From the NCBI RefSeq assembly GCF_023520895.1, contig NZ_CP026029.1:930001-994000 (forward strand): a stretch of DNA of 64,000 nucleotides, in the 5' to 3' direction. Numbering within the stretch: position 1 is the first letter of the stretch; each line of letters opens with the position of its first letter. A model generated the notes under the pieces. It did not search any database, was not told where the DNA came from, and was given only the letters and a program-made list of their open reading frames with translations. Source of the DNA: Paenibacillus sp. PK3_47 (lineage in GTDB: Bacteria > Bacillota > Bacilli > Paenibacillales > Paenibacillaceae). The translations under genes were made by a program, and so were the position numbers. Of the stretch, positions 36,400 to 44,873 are shown piece by piece.

Positions 36400-36924
36400 G
36401 TTGGTCAATCCTTCCTTTCGTTTAACAGCTGTTCGATTCCCTAACTCAACGCACTTTTGCCTCGCCCTTTGCCTATGCCCTTGATCTTGCCTTTGATCTT
36501 GGGCCTCCGGCCGCGATCCCGTTAGGGCAGCACTGGGCCGGGTTGCCCCTTGCCTTTGATCTTGTCTTTGATCTTGTCTTTGATCTTGTCTTTGATCTTG
36601 CCTTTGATCTTGCCCTTGCCTTTTGATCTTGGGCCTCCGGCCCGCGATCCCGTTAGGGCAGCACTGGGCCGGGTTGCCCTTGCCTTTGATCTTGCCTTTG
36701 ATCTTGTCTTTGATCTTGTCTTTAAAGGTTAAGGCCCCGCAGGCGTACCCGCCAGGGGAGCCTAAGAAGGGCCGCGCCTTCCGCCGTAGTAATCCTTCCC
36801 CGTCCGCCACCGTCCATCCCCACTCGGAGCACTTGTTGCGGGTGTCCAGAGGGCGGCCAGCCCTTGGGGTCCCCCTTGGAAGGGGGATTTAGGGGGATAG
36901 AAAATAAGGGATACAGATACATAA
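36400..36924 (-). repeat. Repeat-rich insertion between the ileS T-box and the ileS start
   Basis: About 525 bp lie between the T-box terminator and the start codon. It contains two copies (period about 130 bp, in 36490-36690) of a 45-nt GC-rich block with CCGGCCC...GGGCCGG inverted repeats, flanked by arrays of the 12-mer AAGATCAAAGRC (minus strand). The part nearest the T-box (36740-36900) has no repeats of this type and ends in C/G runs. No gene is seen. Confidence 0.8.
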
Positions 36925-37225
36925 TAAAAACGTCGTCCCGCCCCAAAGGGGCGAGACGACGCTCGCGATACCACCCTAATTCTGCGCCTGCAGCACATCC
37001 TTAAGGGGAGTGTATTCAGCACAATCTCAGTCCGCACCATAAGTTCTGGCACGGGCCGGGATAACGTCCGGCGGACGGCGTAAACCTACACACGAATAAA
37101 TCGCTTCAGCTTAGCTTCTAGGGGAAGATCTTCCGGCAAGGCGTGAACGATCGGCTCGCAGCAATCACCGACTCTCTGGAGAACGTTACCTTATCGTACT
37201 TGTCCCGTCATCGAATACATATTAA
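36925..37225 (-). promoter_or_regulatory. T-box riboswitch of ileS
   Basis: The T-box core AGGGTGGTATCGCG lies at 36976-36963 and is followed by the terminator at 36961-36931 (14-bp stem CGTCGTCTCGCCCC with its complement, one wobble, AAA loop) and TTTTTATT. Upstream are the AGAGAGTCGGTGATTGCTGCGAGCC-type Stem I elements. An ATC triplet near 37130-37128 could be the Ile specifier. Uncharged tRNA-Ile would bind and favour read-through. Confidence 0.9.
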
Positions 37226-37245
37226 AGTTGTACAGATATGTTCTA

Positions 37246-37274
37246 GTTATAGACGTTTTCCGCAGAAATGTCAA
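37246..37274 (-). promoter_or_regulatory. Sigma-A promoter of ileS
   Basis: TTGACA (37274-37269), 17-bp spacer, TATAAC (37251-37246) on the minus strand, about 20-30 bp before the T-box starts. Confidence 0.88.
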
Positions 37275-37316
37275 CATAGAGGTGTACCATAGCCACCTCT
37301 GGCATCCCTTCTGCAG

Positions 37317-37802
37317 CTACAGCAGATTCTCGCTGACTTCGCGGCTCTCCAGCGCATTCCAGTCATCCTGGGACAGCAGCTCCAGCTGTGCTTCCAGCAG
37401 TGTCCGGAAACGGGTGCGGTAGATCGATGCCTGCTTGCGCAGCTCTTCGGTTTCAATCGAAATCTTGCGGGATTTGGACAACGCTTCGTTAATGATCCGG
37501 TCCGCGTTTTTCTCCGCTTCCTTGATAATCAGCTGGGATTCCTTCTTGGAATTGTTCTTCACATCATCCGCAGCTTCCTGGGCGACAAGAATCGTCTTCG
37601 ACAAGCTTTCTTCAATATTTACAAAGTGGTCCAGACGCTCCTGAATCGACAATAGCTGGTTCTGCAGCTCCTTGTTCTCACGAATGACACTTTCGTAATC
37701 CTTGATCACCTGATCCAAAAATTCATTGACTTCATCTTCATCATAACCGCGGATTCTCCGGGAGAATTCCTTGTTATGTATATCGAGCGGCGTTAATGGC
37801 AT
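37317..37802 (-). CDS. divIVA: Septum-site protein DivIVA
   Basis: 161 residues from ATG 37802 (TAGGAGGTG upstream; a GTG 9 nt earlier lies in that site). The N-terminal membrane-curvature domain MPLTPLDIHNKEFSRRIRGY with the conserved Phe/Arg is followed by a long coiled coil (about 30-150). DivIVA marks cell poles and septa and recruits Min and chromosome-anchoring factors. It is in the conserved ylmH-divIVA-ileS order. Confidence 0.95.
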   Translation of the reverse strand: MPLTPLDIHNKEFSRRIRGYDEDEVNEFLDQVIKDYESVIRENKELQNQLLSIQERLDHFVNIEESLSKTILVAQEAADDVKNNSKKESQLIIKEAEKNADRIINEALSKSRKISIETEELRKQASIYRTRFRTLLEAQLELLSQDDWNALESREVSENLL

Positions 37803-38032
37803 GCTGTGCACCTCCTAGAAATTTAGGACCTCTTATGCCCCTGAACCATAAAATGTCCCGGCAGACAAAGAAGAAAGACTGTACTTCAAGTATAAGGCGG
37901 AAGGCGGGGATTCATTCCGTCAGCCGCTCCAGGATCCGCCTCTTCTACAAGTATCGGCGTCCAGCTTTCAAAATGTTTGCTTCCCTAGAGATAATCAATT
38001 TCGACAAGGAACTCAGGATTCCTGCTGCGGAT
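37803..38032. other. Intergenic region ylmH-divIVA
   Basis: 230 bp without a credible gene, apart from the divIVA ribosome site. It presumably carries a separate divIVA promoter, which I could not place. Confidence 0.4.
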
Positions 38033-38815
38033 TCAGACAAATTTGCCGACCTGAACCCGGTACCGCCCTTTTTTGGTCAGACTGCCGATCTCTAGCACCT
38101 TAAAACGTCCAAAGCCCTGAATGGAGACGACATCACCGTCTTTAAGACCAGCCGATGGATCCTCCACAACTTTCCAGTTCACCCTGACACGTCCGGCCTT
38201 GATCGGTGCAAGAATTTTGCTCCGGCTTAACCGGGTAACATCCGCTGCAATTCCATCCAGCCGCAGGGAGGCTACTGTAAGGTCCATGGTCTCCAGCTTG
38301 ACCTCACTGCTGCGCAGGCCGGAGAGAGGCAGAATTTCCGTACTGACATTAACCCGGTGTACTCCCGTTAAATTCATGGCAAGAAAATTGGCGATATCCG
38401 CGGCTACCACTACATGACAGCCATCTTCCAGCACATGGATATCGCCGATTTTTCCTCTTTTGATACCAAGACCGAGAATCGCCCCCATATAATCCCCATG
38501 CTCCAAATCCAGAAACTTCTGTTCTCCGGACGTAATGGCCAGCACTTTCAGCTCCATATCCTCGTCCGTCAGGTCACGGTAATCGGGAGCAATCAATGCC
38601 CTCTTCCGCTCCGCGCGCTCAGAACCGCCCTCCCATCTCACTTCCACATCGGGATGACGGTTCACGAGACTTTGCAGAATATACCCTTGGCGGGGATCGA
38701 GAAATTCAGTCAGCTTGGTTTCATGATATTCTCCGGCATTCGTGACCCATTCCCAGGCCTTGTCCACAAATTGACGTTCATCGGGATGAAAATGCCCGTA
38801 AAGTTCATTCTTCAT
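38033..38815 (-). CDS. ylmH: YlmH family RNA-binding protein (S4 domain)
   Basis: 260 residues. An N-terminal alpha/beta region (HFHPDERQFVDKAW) and a middle domain (GAILGLGIKRGKIGDI) are followed by a C-terminal S4 domain (about 185-245, LDGIAADVTRLSRSKI). YlmH homologues bind stalled large ribosomal subunits in quality control (RqcP/YlmH group). It follows ylmG by 3 nt with no clear ribosome site, suggesting coupling. Confidence 0.93.
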   Translation of the reverse strand: MKNELYGHFHPDERQFVDKAWEWVTNAGEYHETKLTEFLDPRQGYILQSLVNRHPDVEVRWEGGSERAERKRALIAPDYRDLTDEDMELKVLAITSGEQKFLDLEHGDYMGAILGLGIKRGKIGDIHVLEDGCHVVVAADIANFLAMNLTGVHRVNVSTEILPLSGLRSSEVKLETMDLTVASLRLDGIAADVTRLSRSKILAPIKAGRVRVNWKVVEDPSAGLKDGDVVSIQGFGRFKVLEIGSLTKKGRYRVQVGKFV

Positions 38816-38818
38816 ATT

Positions 38819-39088
38819 TTAACCGATCAGAAGTGCCACAATGGACTTGAGGCCCGTAACTGCAAATTGAAGCACAAACAGCGCAACAATCGGAGAGAAG
38901 TCAATCGTTCCGAACAGCGGTGGAATAACCTTGCGGAAAGGCGACAGATAAGGCTCTACAAGCTTGCCCAGCAGTTCCCCAATAAAGTTCTCGCGTACAT
39001 TAGGCAGCCAGGACATAAGTATATAGAAAATGATCATGTAGTAGTAAATCCTAAAGAGTATATCAATTATTGAAAAGATTTCCAGCAA
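38819..39088 (-). CDS. ylmG: YggT/YlmG family membrane protein
   Basis: 89 residues, TTG start behind GAGGTGATT. Two membrane helices (about 7-26, 64-87) enclose the family motif LVEPYLSPFRKVIPP. Homologues affect septum or thylakoid/nucleoid organisation; the exact role is unresolved. Conserved position between sepF and ylmH. Confidence 0.92.
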   Translation of the reverse strand: MLEIFSIIDILFRIYYYMIIFYILMSWLPNVRENFIGELLGKLVEPYLSPFRKVIPPLFGTIDFSPIVALFVLQFAVTGLKSIVALLIG

Positions 39089-39095
39089 AGCCCAA

Positions 39096-39539
39096 TCACC
39101 TCATTCTGTTATAGTCTTGATCGTCACCCAGGATTTCTGTAATGGACCCTTGAATTTCAACGGTATCCGGTGTGCACATGAATATATTGCCCCCAATCTT
39201 GGAGATTCCTCCGCCCAGGGCATAAACGGTTCCGCTGAGAAAATCAATAATCCGCATAGCCTGGTCATTGCGCACCCGCTGCAGATTGATCACCACCGTA
39301 CGGTGGGAACGGAGATGATCGGCTATTTCCTGAGCTTCTTCATAAGAACGCGGCTCATAAAGGACTACCTTCACATTTTTTTGTGAATGGATGCTAACGA
39401 CGTTGGCCCGCTGATTTTTGCGGGTTTCTACAGGGGCGGGTTCGAACTCTTCCTCCTCACGGGTAATCTGCTCCCGTTCAACAACTTCCTCTTCCTCCTG
39501 CAAGCCCAAAAAACTCATAAACCGGTTCATTACGCCCAT
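39096..39539 (-). CDS. sepF: Cell division protein SepF
   Basis: 147 residues. An N-terminal amphipathic membrane anchor ([15 protein letters not shown]), an acidic linker, and the SepF/DUF552 core (about 60-140) with [19 protein letters not shown] and GGGISKIG. SepF forms rings that tether FtsZ filaments to the membrane. The ATG overlaps the ylmE stop (TGATG), with GAGGAGG upstream. Confidence 0.95.
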   Translation of the reverse strand: MGVMNRFMSFLGLQEEEEVVEREQITREEEEFEPAPVETRKNQRANVVSIHSQKNVKVVLYEPRSYEEAQEIADHLRSHRTVVINLQRVRNDQAMRIIDFLSGTVYALGGGISKIGGNIFMCTPDTVEIQGSITEILGDDQDYNRMR

Positions 39540-40237
39540 CAGTCTCCCTCCTCATGACCTACTAATACCGTTCCCAGGCGCACCTGGGTGGCTCCTTCCT
39601 GTATCGCCACTTCAAAATCATTCGACATTCCCATCGACAGCTCTTGTATTGGCTCAGGTGTCAAAGCTAGCAGATTAAGCTCATCCCGCAGCTCACGGAG
39701 TCCGCGGAATACCGGGCGGGTAAGCTCCGGGTCCTCTTCATGAGGGGCCATCGTCATCAGTCCGATGACCTTCACGCGGTCATAAACGGCTATTTCACGC
39801 AGAAACTGGGGCACAGCTTCAGGACTCAGGCCAAACTTGCTGTCTTCCCCCGAGATATTGACCTGCAGGAATACCTTTACCGTAATTCCGGCAGCTTCAG
39901 CCTTTTTGTGCAGCTCCTGCGCCAGTGATAACCGGTCCATAGAGTGTATATATTCAAATTTGCCGATAACATCCTTCACCTTATTGGTCTGCAGATGACC
40001 GATGAAATGCCAGGTTCCCTTGTCTCCAAGGGCTTTCCATTTATGCTCTGCATTCTGCCAGCGGCTCTCTGCGATATCCATAAGTCCTGCTTCCAGCACA
40101 GCGGATACCGTATTCAGCGAGACATATTTTGTCACTGCAATGATTTTGACTTCATGTGCATCTCTTCCGCTTGCCGCACACGCTCTCGCTACGCGTTCCT
40201 TTACATCTGAAATTCTGTCCTGCAGTGTCAAAGCCAA
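39539..40237 (-). CDS. ylmE: PLP homeostasis protein (YggS/YlmE)
   Basis: 232 residues, TTG start behind AAAGGGGAG. A single PLP-binding barrel of the alanine-racemase fold [12 protein letters not shown] (PLP lysine about 36), [10 protein letters not shown] and [12 protein letters not shown]. It has no known enzymatic reaction of its own; it keeps the PLP and amino-acid pools balanced. Co-transcribed with pgeF and sepF. Confidence 0.94.
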   Translation of the reverse strand: MALTLQDRISDVKERVARACAASGRDAHEVKIIAVTKYVSLNTVSAVLEAGLMDIAESRWQNAEHKWKALGDKGTWHFIGHLQTNKVKDVIGKFEYIHSMDRLSLAQELHKKAEAAGITVKVFLQVNISGEDSKFGLSPEAVPQFLREIAVYDRVKVIGLMTMAPHEEDPELTRPVFRGLRELRDELNLLALTPEPIQELSMGMSNDFEVAIQEGATQVRLGTVLVGHEEGD

Positions 40238-40240
40238 CGT

Positions 40241-41098
40241 TCAACTCCCCTTTATTCCAATCCAGCTCGTCATTCTGCCTGTAATTCCGTTCTCCTTGCG
40301 GTATGAAAAGAAAAGATCAGGGTTACAGCTTGTACACCAAGTTGTACATTCGATATGAGTCGGCAATATTCCTGCTTTAATCATAATGCGTCGGTTCATT
40401 TCTTTCAAGTTAAGCATACTTTTGCTGTCATCGGTTTCCGATTTGGTGTAGAGAACCTGCCCGGTTCCGTCAAAAGCCTGCGCCCCCAGCGTATCCTCCA
40501 GCCGGCGCACATGATCCATCACATAATCGTCGACCTCATAGCAGCATTCCCCTATGGAAGGTCCGATTGCCGCAAGAATATCCTTCGGACGGCTGCCGTA
40601 TACCTCCTGCATTTTACGGGCCATTGCGCCTGCAATTTCAGCAACAGTTCCTTTCCAGCCCGCATGCGCAAGACCTGCGGCACGCTTCACAGGATCATAG
40701 AAATACAGCGGCACACAGTCTGCGTAAAAGGATGTGAGCAGCACATCCGGCACATTGGTCAGCAGACCGTCGGTGGACTGGAAAGCCGAAGTCCTGTCCA
40801 GGCTGCCGCGTCCGCGGTCACGCTCCGTGACAATTGCAATCTCTTTTCCATGTGTCTGTTCACCGCAGGTCCAGGCTTCCAGTGTAAATCCAAGACGCTC
40901 CGCAAGTCTCCGCCGGTTATTCAGCACATCTTCCGGCTCGTCACCAACATGAAAGGCGCAGTTGAAGCTGTCATAAGGGGCCTTGCCGAAGCCGCCTTGC
41001 CTTCCTGTAAAACCTGCAGTAATCCTATTATGCTCTAAACGCCAGGGCTCTATATGAAACAGCGCAGGCGTTTCTTCTTTTTGAACAAATGGCTCCAT
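40241..41098 (-). CDS. pgeF: Purine nucleoside phosphorylase / adenosine deaminase of the YfiH (PgeF) family
   Basis: 285 residues from ATG 41098, behind AGAGGTGA; an upstream extension is not supported. The DUF152/laccase-like fold has Cys/His zinc ligands in DCVPLYFYDP, LAHAGWKGT and IGECCYEVD. Family members act on purine nucleosides; in E. coli the homologue also edits muropeptides. It sits beside the ylm division genes (B. subtilis ylmD). Confidence 0.92.
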   Translation of the reverse strand: MEPFVQKEETPALFHIEPWRLEHNRITAGFTGRQGGFGKAPYDSFNCAFHVGDEPEDVLNNRRRLAERLGFTLEAWTCGEQTHGKEIAIVTERDRGRGSLDRTSAFQSTDGLLTNVPDVLLTSFYADCVPLYFYDPVKRAAGLAHAGWKGTVAEIAGAMARKMQEVYGSRPKDILAAIGPSIGECCYEVDDYVMDHVRRLEDTLGAQAFDGTGQVLYTKSETDDSKSMLNLKEMNRRIMIKAGILPTHIECTTWCTSCNPDLFFSYRKENGITGRMTSWIGIKGS

Positions 41099-41182
41099 AA
41101 TTTCACCTCTGTCTAAGTGTACCACAAGTATAAAAATCCCCACAAAGTGAGGGTATGTTCACAGTCAAAAAGGCGCCCCTTG

Positions 41183-41494
41183 TTAATAAGTGCGCCTTTC
41201 ACTGCGGTCTCCCCGCTCCAGATACATCGTTTCACGCTCTTCCTGTCCCTGAGGCATCCTCGGCTCCTCTATTTTTACAAGCACGACATCGGCACCTATC
41301 TTGACAATATTCCGCCAGGGAATGATCAGATCTGCTCCGCCTCCGAAAAGCCCCATAAACCGTGTAAACCCGGGAACGACAATGGCATCTATGACGCCGC
41401 GGCGAAGGTCCAGCTCCAAATCACTGATTTGTCCAAGCCGTTTTCCATCGACAATATTAATGACATCCTTCGTCTGAAAATCAGAAATTTTCAT
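41183..41494 (-). CDS. ylmC: YlmC/YmxH family sporulation protein (PRC-barrel)
   Basis: 103 residues from ATG 41494 (CGGAGCGGG upstream); a 17-residue upstream frame is less likely. The PRC-barrel-like core reads KISDFQTKDVINIVDGKRLG...IDAIVVPGF, with IIPWRNIVKIGADVVLV at its end. It is linked to sporulation by position after sigG. Molecular function unknown. Confidence 0.87.
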   Translation of the reverse strand: MKISDFQTKDVINIVDGKRLGQISDLELDLRRGVIDAIVVPGFTRFMGLFGGGADLIIPWRNIVKIGADVVLVKIEEPRMPQGQEERETMYLERGDRSERRTY

Positions 41495-41620
41495 TTTTTT
41501 GCCCGCTCCGATCGAATCCTCGTTCACCTCAGCACCCCTGTACAATAAGACATATAATCCAATATATGTACTCCGGGCTTGGCTACATACCTATATTTAT
41601 CAGTCCCCGCCAACATATAA

Positions 41621-41660
41621 AGGGGTATCCCGCGGATTGCTGCCGCTTAAGGATACCCCT
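41621..41660 (-). terminator. Terminator after sigG
   Basis: 10-bp stem AGGGGTATCC/GGATACCCCT with a 20-nt loop, then TTTATATG on the minus strand. The loop is long, so strength is uncertain. Confidence 0.6.
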
Positions 41661-41680
41661 GTTTCATTTGTTTGACATGC

Positions 41681-42463
41681 CTATGACTTTACATGCTTTT
41701 GCATTTGCTGAATCGCTGATTTCTCCAGCCGTGATACCTGTGCCTGGGAAATGCCGATTTCATCGGCAACCTCCATCTGCGTCTTGCCTTCAAAGAAACG
41801 CATCGAGAGAATCCGTTTTTCCCGCTGGCCCAGCTTTCTCATCGCTTCACGCAGCGCAATCTCTTCGATCCAGGACACGTCTTTATTCTTGTCGTCACTG
41901 ATCTGGTCCATCACATAAATCGGATCCCCGCCGTCATGGTAGATCGGCTCAAACAAGGAGACAGGATCCTGAATGGCGTCAAGGGCAAACACTACATCCT
42001 CTTTCGGTACACCCAGCGCCTGGGAGATTTCGAAGATCGTCGGCTCCCGCGAATTCTGGTTGGTCAGGCTGTCACGGACCTGCAGCGCCTTATACGCGAT
42101 ATCCCGCAGGGAGCGTGACACCCGGATGGGGTTGTTGTCCCGCAGATAGCGGCGGATCTCTCCGATAATCATCGGTACGGCGTAGGTGGAAAACTTTACA
42201 TTTTGCGATAAATCAAAATTATCGATGGCTTTCATCAATCCGATGCAGCCTACCTGGAACAGATCGTCAACGAACTCTCCCCGATTATTGAACCTTTGAA
42301 TGACGCTAAGCACAAGTCTAAGGTTCCCATTTACCAATTTCTCTCTGGCGGACCGCTCGCCCTGCTGCTGCAGCGAAGTGAACAGCTCCCGCATCTCCAC
42401 GTTCGTAAGAACGGGCAGCTTGGCGGTATCCACACCGCAAATCTCGACTTTGTTACGGGTCAT
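41681..42463 (-). CDS. sigG: Late forespore sigma factor SigG
   Basis: 260 residues. The N-terminus MTRNKVEICGVDTAKLPVL is characteristic of SigG. Region 2 (VDDLFQVGCIGLMKAIDNF), region 3 and region 4.2 (FFEGKTQMEVADEIGISQAQVSRLEK) are complete. It directs late forespore genes (ssp, spoIVB, germination). It follows sigE by 80 bp, as in B. subtilis, and normally has its own SigF/SigG promoter, which I could not fix by eye. Confidence 0.97.
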   Translation of the reverse strand: MTRNKVEICGVDTAKLPVLTNVEMRELFTSLQQQGERSAREKLVNGNLRLVLSVIQRFNNRGEFVDDLFQVGCIGLMKAIDNFDLSQNVKFSTYAVPMIIGEIRRYLRDNNPIRVSRSLRDIAYKALQVRDSLTNQNSREPTIFEISQALGVPKEDVVFALDAIQDPVSLFEPIYHDGGDPIYVMDQISDDKNKDVSWIEEIALREAMRKLGQREKRILSMRFFEGKTQMEVADEIGISQAQVSRLEKSAIQQMQKHVKS

Positions 42464-42542
42464 GATGATTTACCTCCCAAGGAGAAACATTAATGTACAT
42501 TATCTCCCCGGCCCGGCATTTTATTCCTTGCCCGTCAGATCC

Positions 42543-43262
42543 TCACACCATCTTGTTGAACTCTTTGCGCAGCCGCTTGATAATTCTTTTCTCCAGCCGT
42601 GAGATGTAAGACTGAGAAATGCCCAGCAGATCCGCCACATCTTTTTGTGTTTTTTCTTCTCCGCCGCGCAGTCCAAAGCGCAATTCCATGATCAGCCGCT
42701 CCCGCTCGCTAAGTTTTTCCAGCGCCTTCTGCAGCAGCTTGCGGTCCACCTGTTCCTCGATATTCCGGTAAATGGTATCATTTTCAGTGCCCAGCACATC
42801 CGACAGCAGCAGCTCGTTACCATCCCAGTCAATATTAAGCGGCTCATCAAAAGAGACCTCACTCCGGGTCTTGCTGTTACGCCGCAGGTACATCAGAATC
42901 TCATTTTCGATACAGCGTGAGGCGTAGGTGGCGAGCTTTATTTTTTTCTCCGGATCAAATGTATTGACTGCCTTGATCAGCCCGATGGCACCGATGGAGA
43001 CAAGATCTTCAATGTTGATGCCTGTATTCTCAAATTTACGGGCGATGTATACCACCAGCCGCAGGTTGCGCTCAATCAGCATAGCCCGCACAGCAGCATC
43101 CCCGCTGGACAGCCGGTTCAGTAAAAACTCTTCCTCTTCCCGCGTTAAAGGGGGAGGCAGCGCCTCGCTTCCGCCGATATAATAGATTTCCTGGCTTTTA
43201 AGCCCCAGCAGAAACAGCATACGGTAATACTGCAGCTGCAGCGCAATCTTCCATTTGACCAT
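42543..43262 (-). CDS. sigE: Early mother-cell sigma factor SigE (pro-form)
   Basis: 239 residues from ATG 43262 (GGAGGAGG upstream); a 24-residue extension is unsupported. The N-terminal pro-segment (about 1-27, [20 protein letters not shown]) is membrane-associated and removed by SpoIIGA, with cleavage near [10 protein letters not shown]. Regions 2-4 are intact, with [20 protein letters not shown] at the end. Co-transcribed with spoIIGA. Confidence 0.97.
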   Translation of the reverse strand: MVKWKIALQLQYYRMLFLLGLKSQEIYYIGGSEALPPPLTREEEEFLLNRLSSGDAAVRAMLIERNLRLVVYIARKFENTGINIEDLVSIGAIGLIKAVNTFDPEKKIKLATYASRCIENEILMYLRRNSKTRSEVSFDEPLNIDWDGNELLLSDVLGTENDTIYRNIEEQVDRKLLQKALEKLSERERLIMELRFGLRGGEEKTQKDVADLLGISQSYISRLEKRIIKRLRKEFNKMV

Positions 43263-43396
43263 GATTGTTCCTCCTCCAAGAAGTGCACAGTTACCCTGAG
43301 ATGTTCCTCTTCCGACCTGTTTTCGAGCTGACACAAAACTGCCTGTTCACTACCTGTTGTCCGCTTAATCCGGCTGTGAAGGGCGCTCAAGCGTGC

Positions 43397-44344
43397 TCAG
43401 CAGGACACCGCCGCTTCAGCCATCTGTTCTTTCTGGATCAGGTCCGGATGTATAATCGCCCGGTAGGCGCCGTCCCCGGACAGCGTGCCTCCATCCAGTC
43501 CAATCAGCACTCTCCTACTCTGATAGGTTTCCTCTCCCAGCTTGATGCTTACAAAATCAGGCTTCAGCGCCAGCATAAAAGACGACCCGCGGTTAACTCC
43601 CCTGTATGGCACCAGCCGCATTCTGTCCTGCCAGGCAAAAGACTGCCCGTCCGTCTCCAGCAGCAGTTTGTCCGCATCCCCCTGAGTCAGCTTGCCGATC
43701 CAGGATGCCGGCAGATGGCCTTCCCAGAGCGATGCCTCCATGACCATCACCGGAATCCGGGTCAGCGGGTCATTCAGCCGGTTGCCTGTGTCAAGCAGTC
43801 CCTTACAGATAACGCTCACTGCGTCAATTTCCACCAGCACCTCGCCGATGTACGTGTCCAGCTGCTCCCTGTGCATGCGTGAAGTATGAATAAGCTTAAA
43901 CAGGAACAAAACCAGGGGCAGAAAGGCAAGCACGAACCAGAAACCGATTTTTAGCCGGTGGGCTTGGCCTCCAGCAGAGGTAAACATAATACCGTTCCAA
44001 ATGTCGCCGGAGCTTTGCAGCAAATAATGAACTCCCACGATACCCCCTGCCGCTGCAAAATTAATAATATAAAAAGCTCCCAGTGCGCGAAGATAGCTTT
44101 GCAGGCTCCTGAATCCGAAAGCAATCCACAGCATAATCACTGACAATCCGAACTTAATGAGGAAGGTATACAGAAAGGACAGCTCCGGTACGAACATCAT
44201 CACTACATACAGCGCGCCAACCAATGAGGAGAGGGCCAGCCTCCACCAGGAGACCTTCATTTTGACAAGCCAGCCGGTCAGCCACAAAAGAACTCCGTCA
44301 ATCAGCAGATTGGCAGCAAAAATCAAATCAATATAAACTACCAT
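43397..44344 (-). CDS. spoIIGA: Sigma-E processing peptidase SpoIIGA
   Basis: 315 residues from ATG 44344 (GCAGGTGA upstream; a GTG 9 nt earlier lies in it). Five N-terminal membrane helices (about 1-155) are followed by a cytosolic aspartic-protease domain with LLDTGNRLNDP (catalytic D185, in line with the B. subtilis site). It cleaves pro-SigE in the mother cell when triggered by SpoIIR. Confidence 0.95.
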   Translation of the reverse strand: MVVYIDLIFAANLLIDGVLLWLTGWLVKMKVSWWRLALSSLVGALYVVMMFVPELSFLYTFLIKFGLSVIMLWIAFGFRSLQSYLRALGAFYIINFAAAGGIVGVHYLLQSSGDIWNGIMFTSAGGQAHRLKIGFWFVLAFLPLVLFLFKLIHTSRMHREQLDTYIGEVLVEIDAVSVICKGLLDTGNRLNDPLTRIPVMVMEASLWEGHLPASWIGKLTQGDADKLLLETDGQSFAWQDRMRLVPYRGVNRGSSFMLALKPDFVSIKLGEETYQSRRVLIGLDGGTLSGDGAYRAIIHPDLIQKEQMAEAAVSC

Positions 44345-44418
44345 TGCATTCACCTGCCTAAGAGTCGCAGCTGCCCCCCAGCCGCAGGAGCAGGCTCTCT
44401 TTTTTGGACGATATGATT

Positions 44419-44451
44419 AGTATAGAAAGTCTCGTATTCAAAGTCTGTCTA
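44419..44451 (-). promoter_or_regulatory. Candidate spoIIG-type promoter
   Basis: TATACT (44424-44419) is preceded, after an unusually long 21-nt spacer, by TAGACA (44451-44446) on the minus strand. B. subtilis spoIIG has the same type of over-long spacing and is activated by Spo0A. A TGTCGAG, close to a Spo0A box, occurs on the plus strand at about 44480. Inferred. Confidence 0.4.
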
Positions 44452-44512
44452 AACTTGGGAGGCGTTCCTGAGGTTTTTTTGTCGAGTTATAGCAGGGTCA
44501 GACCACAAAAAA

Positions 44513-44532
44513 GCCAGCCTGTGAGGGCTGAC
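44513..44532 (-). terminator. Candidate terminator between the Rpn gene and spoIIGA
   Basis: GTCAGCC/GGCTGGC stem (one wobble), 6-nt loop, then TTTTTTG on the minus strand. It could insulate spoIIGA from upstream transcription. Confidence 0.65.
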
Positions 44533-44622
44533 CTTGTTTTACTTATACCACTTAGCTTATGATTTCGGGGCCTGTTAATTATTCGTTGTAGGGAAAAAGT
44601 TTCAGGGAGTGTGATTAGACCA

Positions 44623-44816
44623 GGCTAAGTGGAATTTCTCCTCTAAATCTCAAGCAACTACCGGAATTTTCATACTAGTGGGAAAATCTCCACTTAAATA
44701 TGCCGAATTGGATTCAAAAGGCCTGGTTTCGTCCAAATAGCGGGAGTATTTCCGACTAATTAACCTAAATGATGAAGATGAAGAAATTTAGAGGGAGGAA
44801 ATCCAACTAAATTTCG
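44623..44816. repeat. Four-unit palindrome array, copy B
   Basis: Imperfect palindromes at 44623-44649, 44671-44700, 44733-44762 and 44784-44816 (for example TAGTGGGAAAATCTCCACTTA). Centres are spaced about 49, 62 and 53 bp, nearly the same as copy A at 26434-26622. Sequence between units is also related (AGCAACTACCGGAATTTT here, AGCAAACAACGAAAATTC there), with the same orientation. Confidence 0.7.
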
Positions 44817-44873
44817 CAGCACTCTTTTCCGAGTCAGACATTACCTCAACCCTCTACATTTCAATTTTCTAGG

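Larger units (their letters stand above)
44352..44873. other. Gene-free region between the Rpn gene and spoIIGA
   Basis: About 520 bp: the spoIIGA promoter region, a hairpin at 44513-44532 and the four-palindrome array at 44623-44816. No ORF is convincing. Confidence 0.65.

Noticed and set aside
36483..36730. CRISPR-like array
   Set aside because: The 12-bp units are contiguous and lack unique spacers; there are no cas genes.
36400..36810. 137-residue N-terminal extension of IleS
   Set aside because: It consists of tandem repeats, has no ribosome site, and the inner ATG at 36399 has a strong one and matches the known IleS start.
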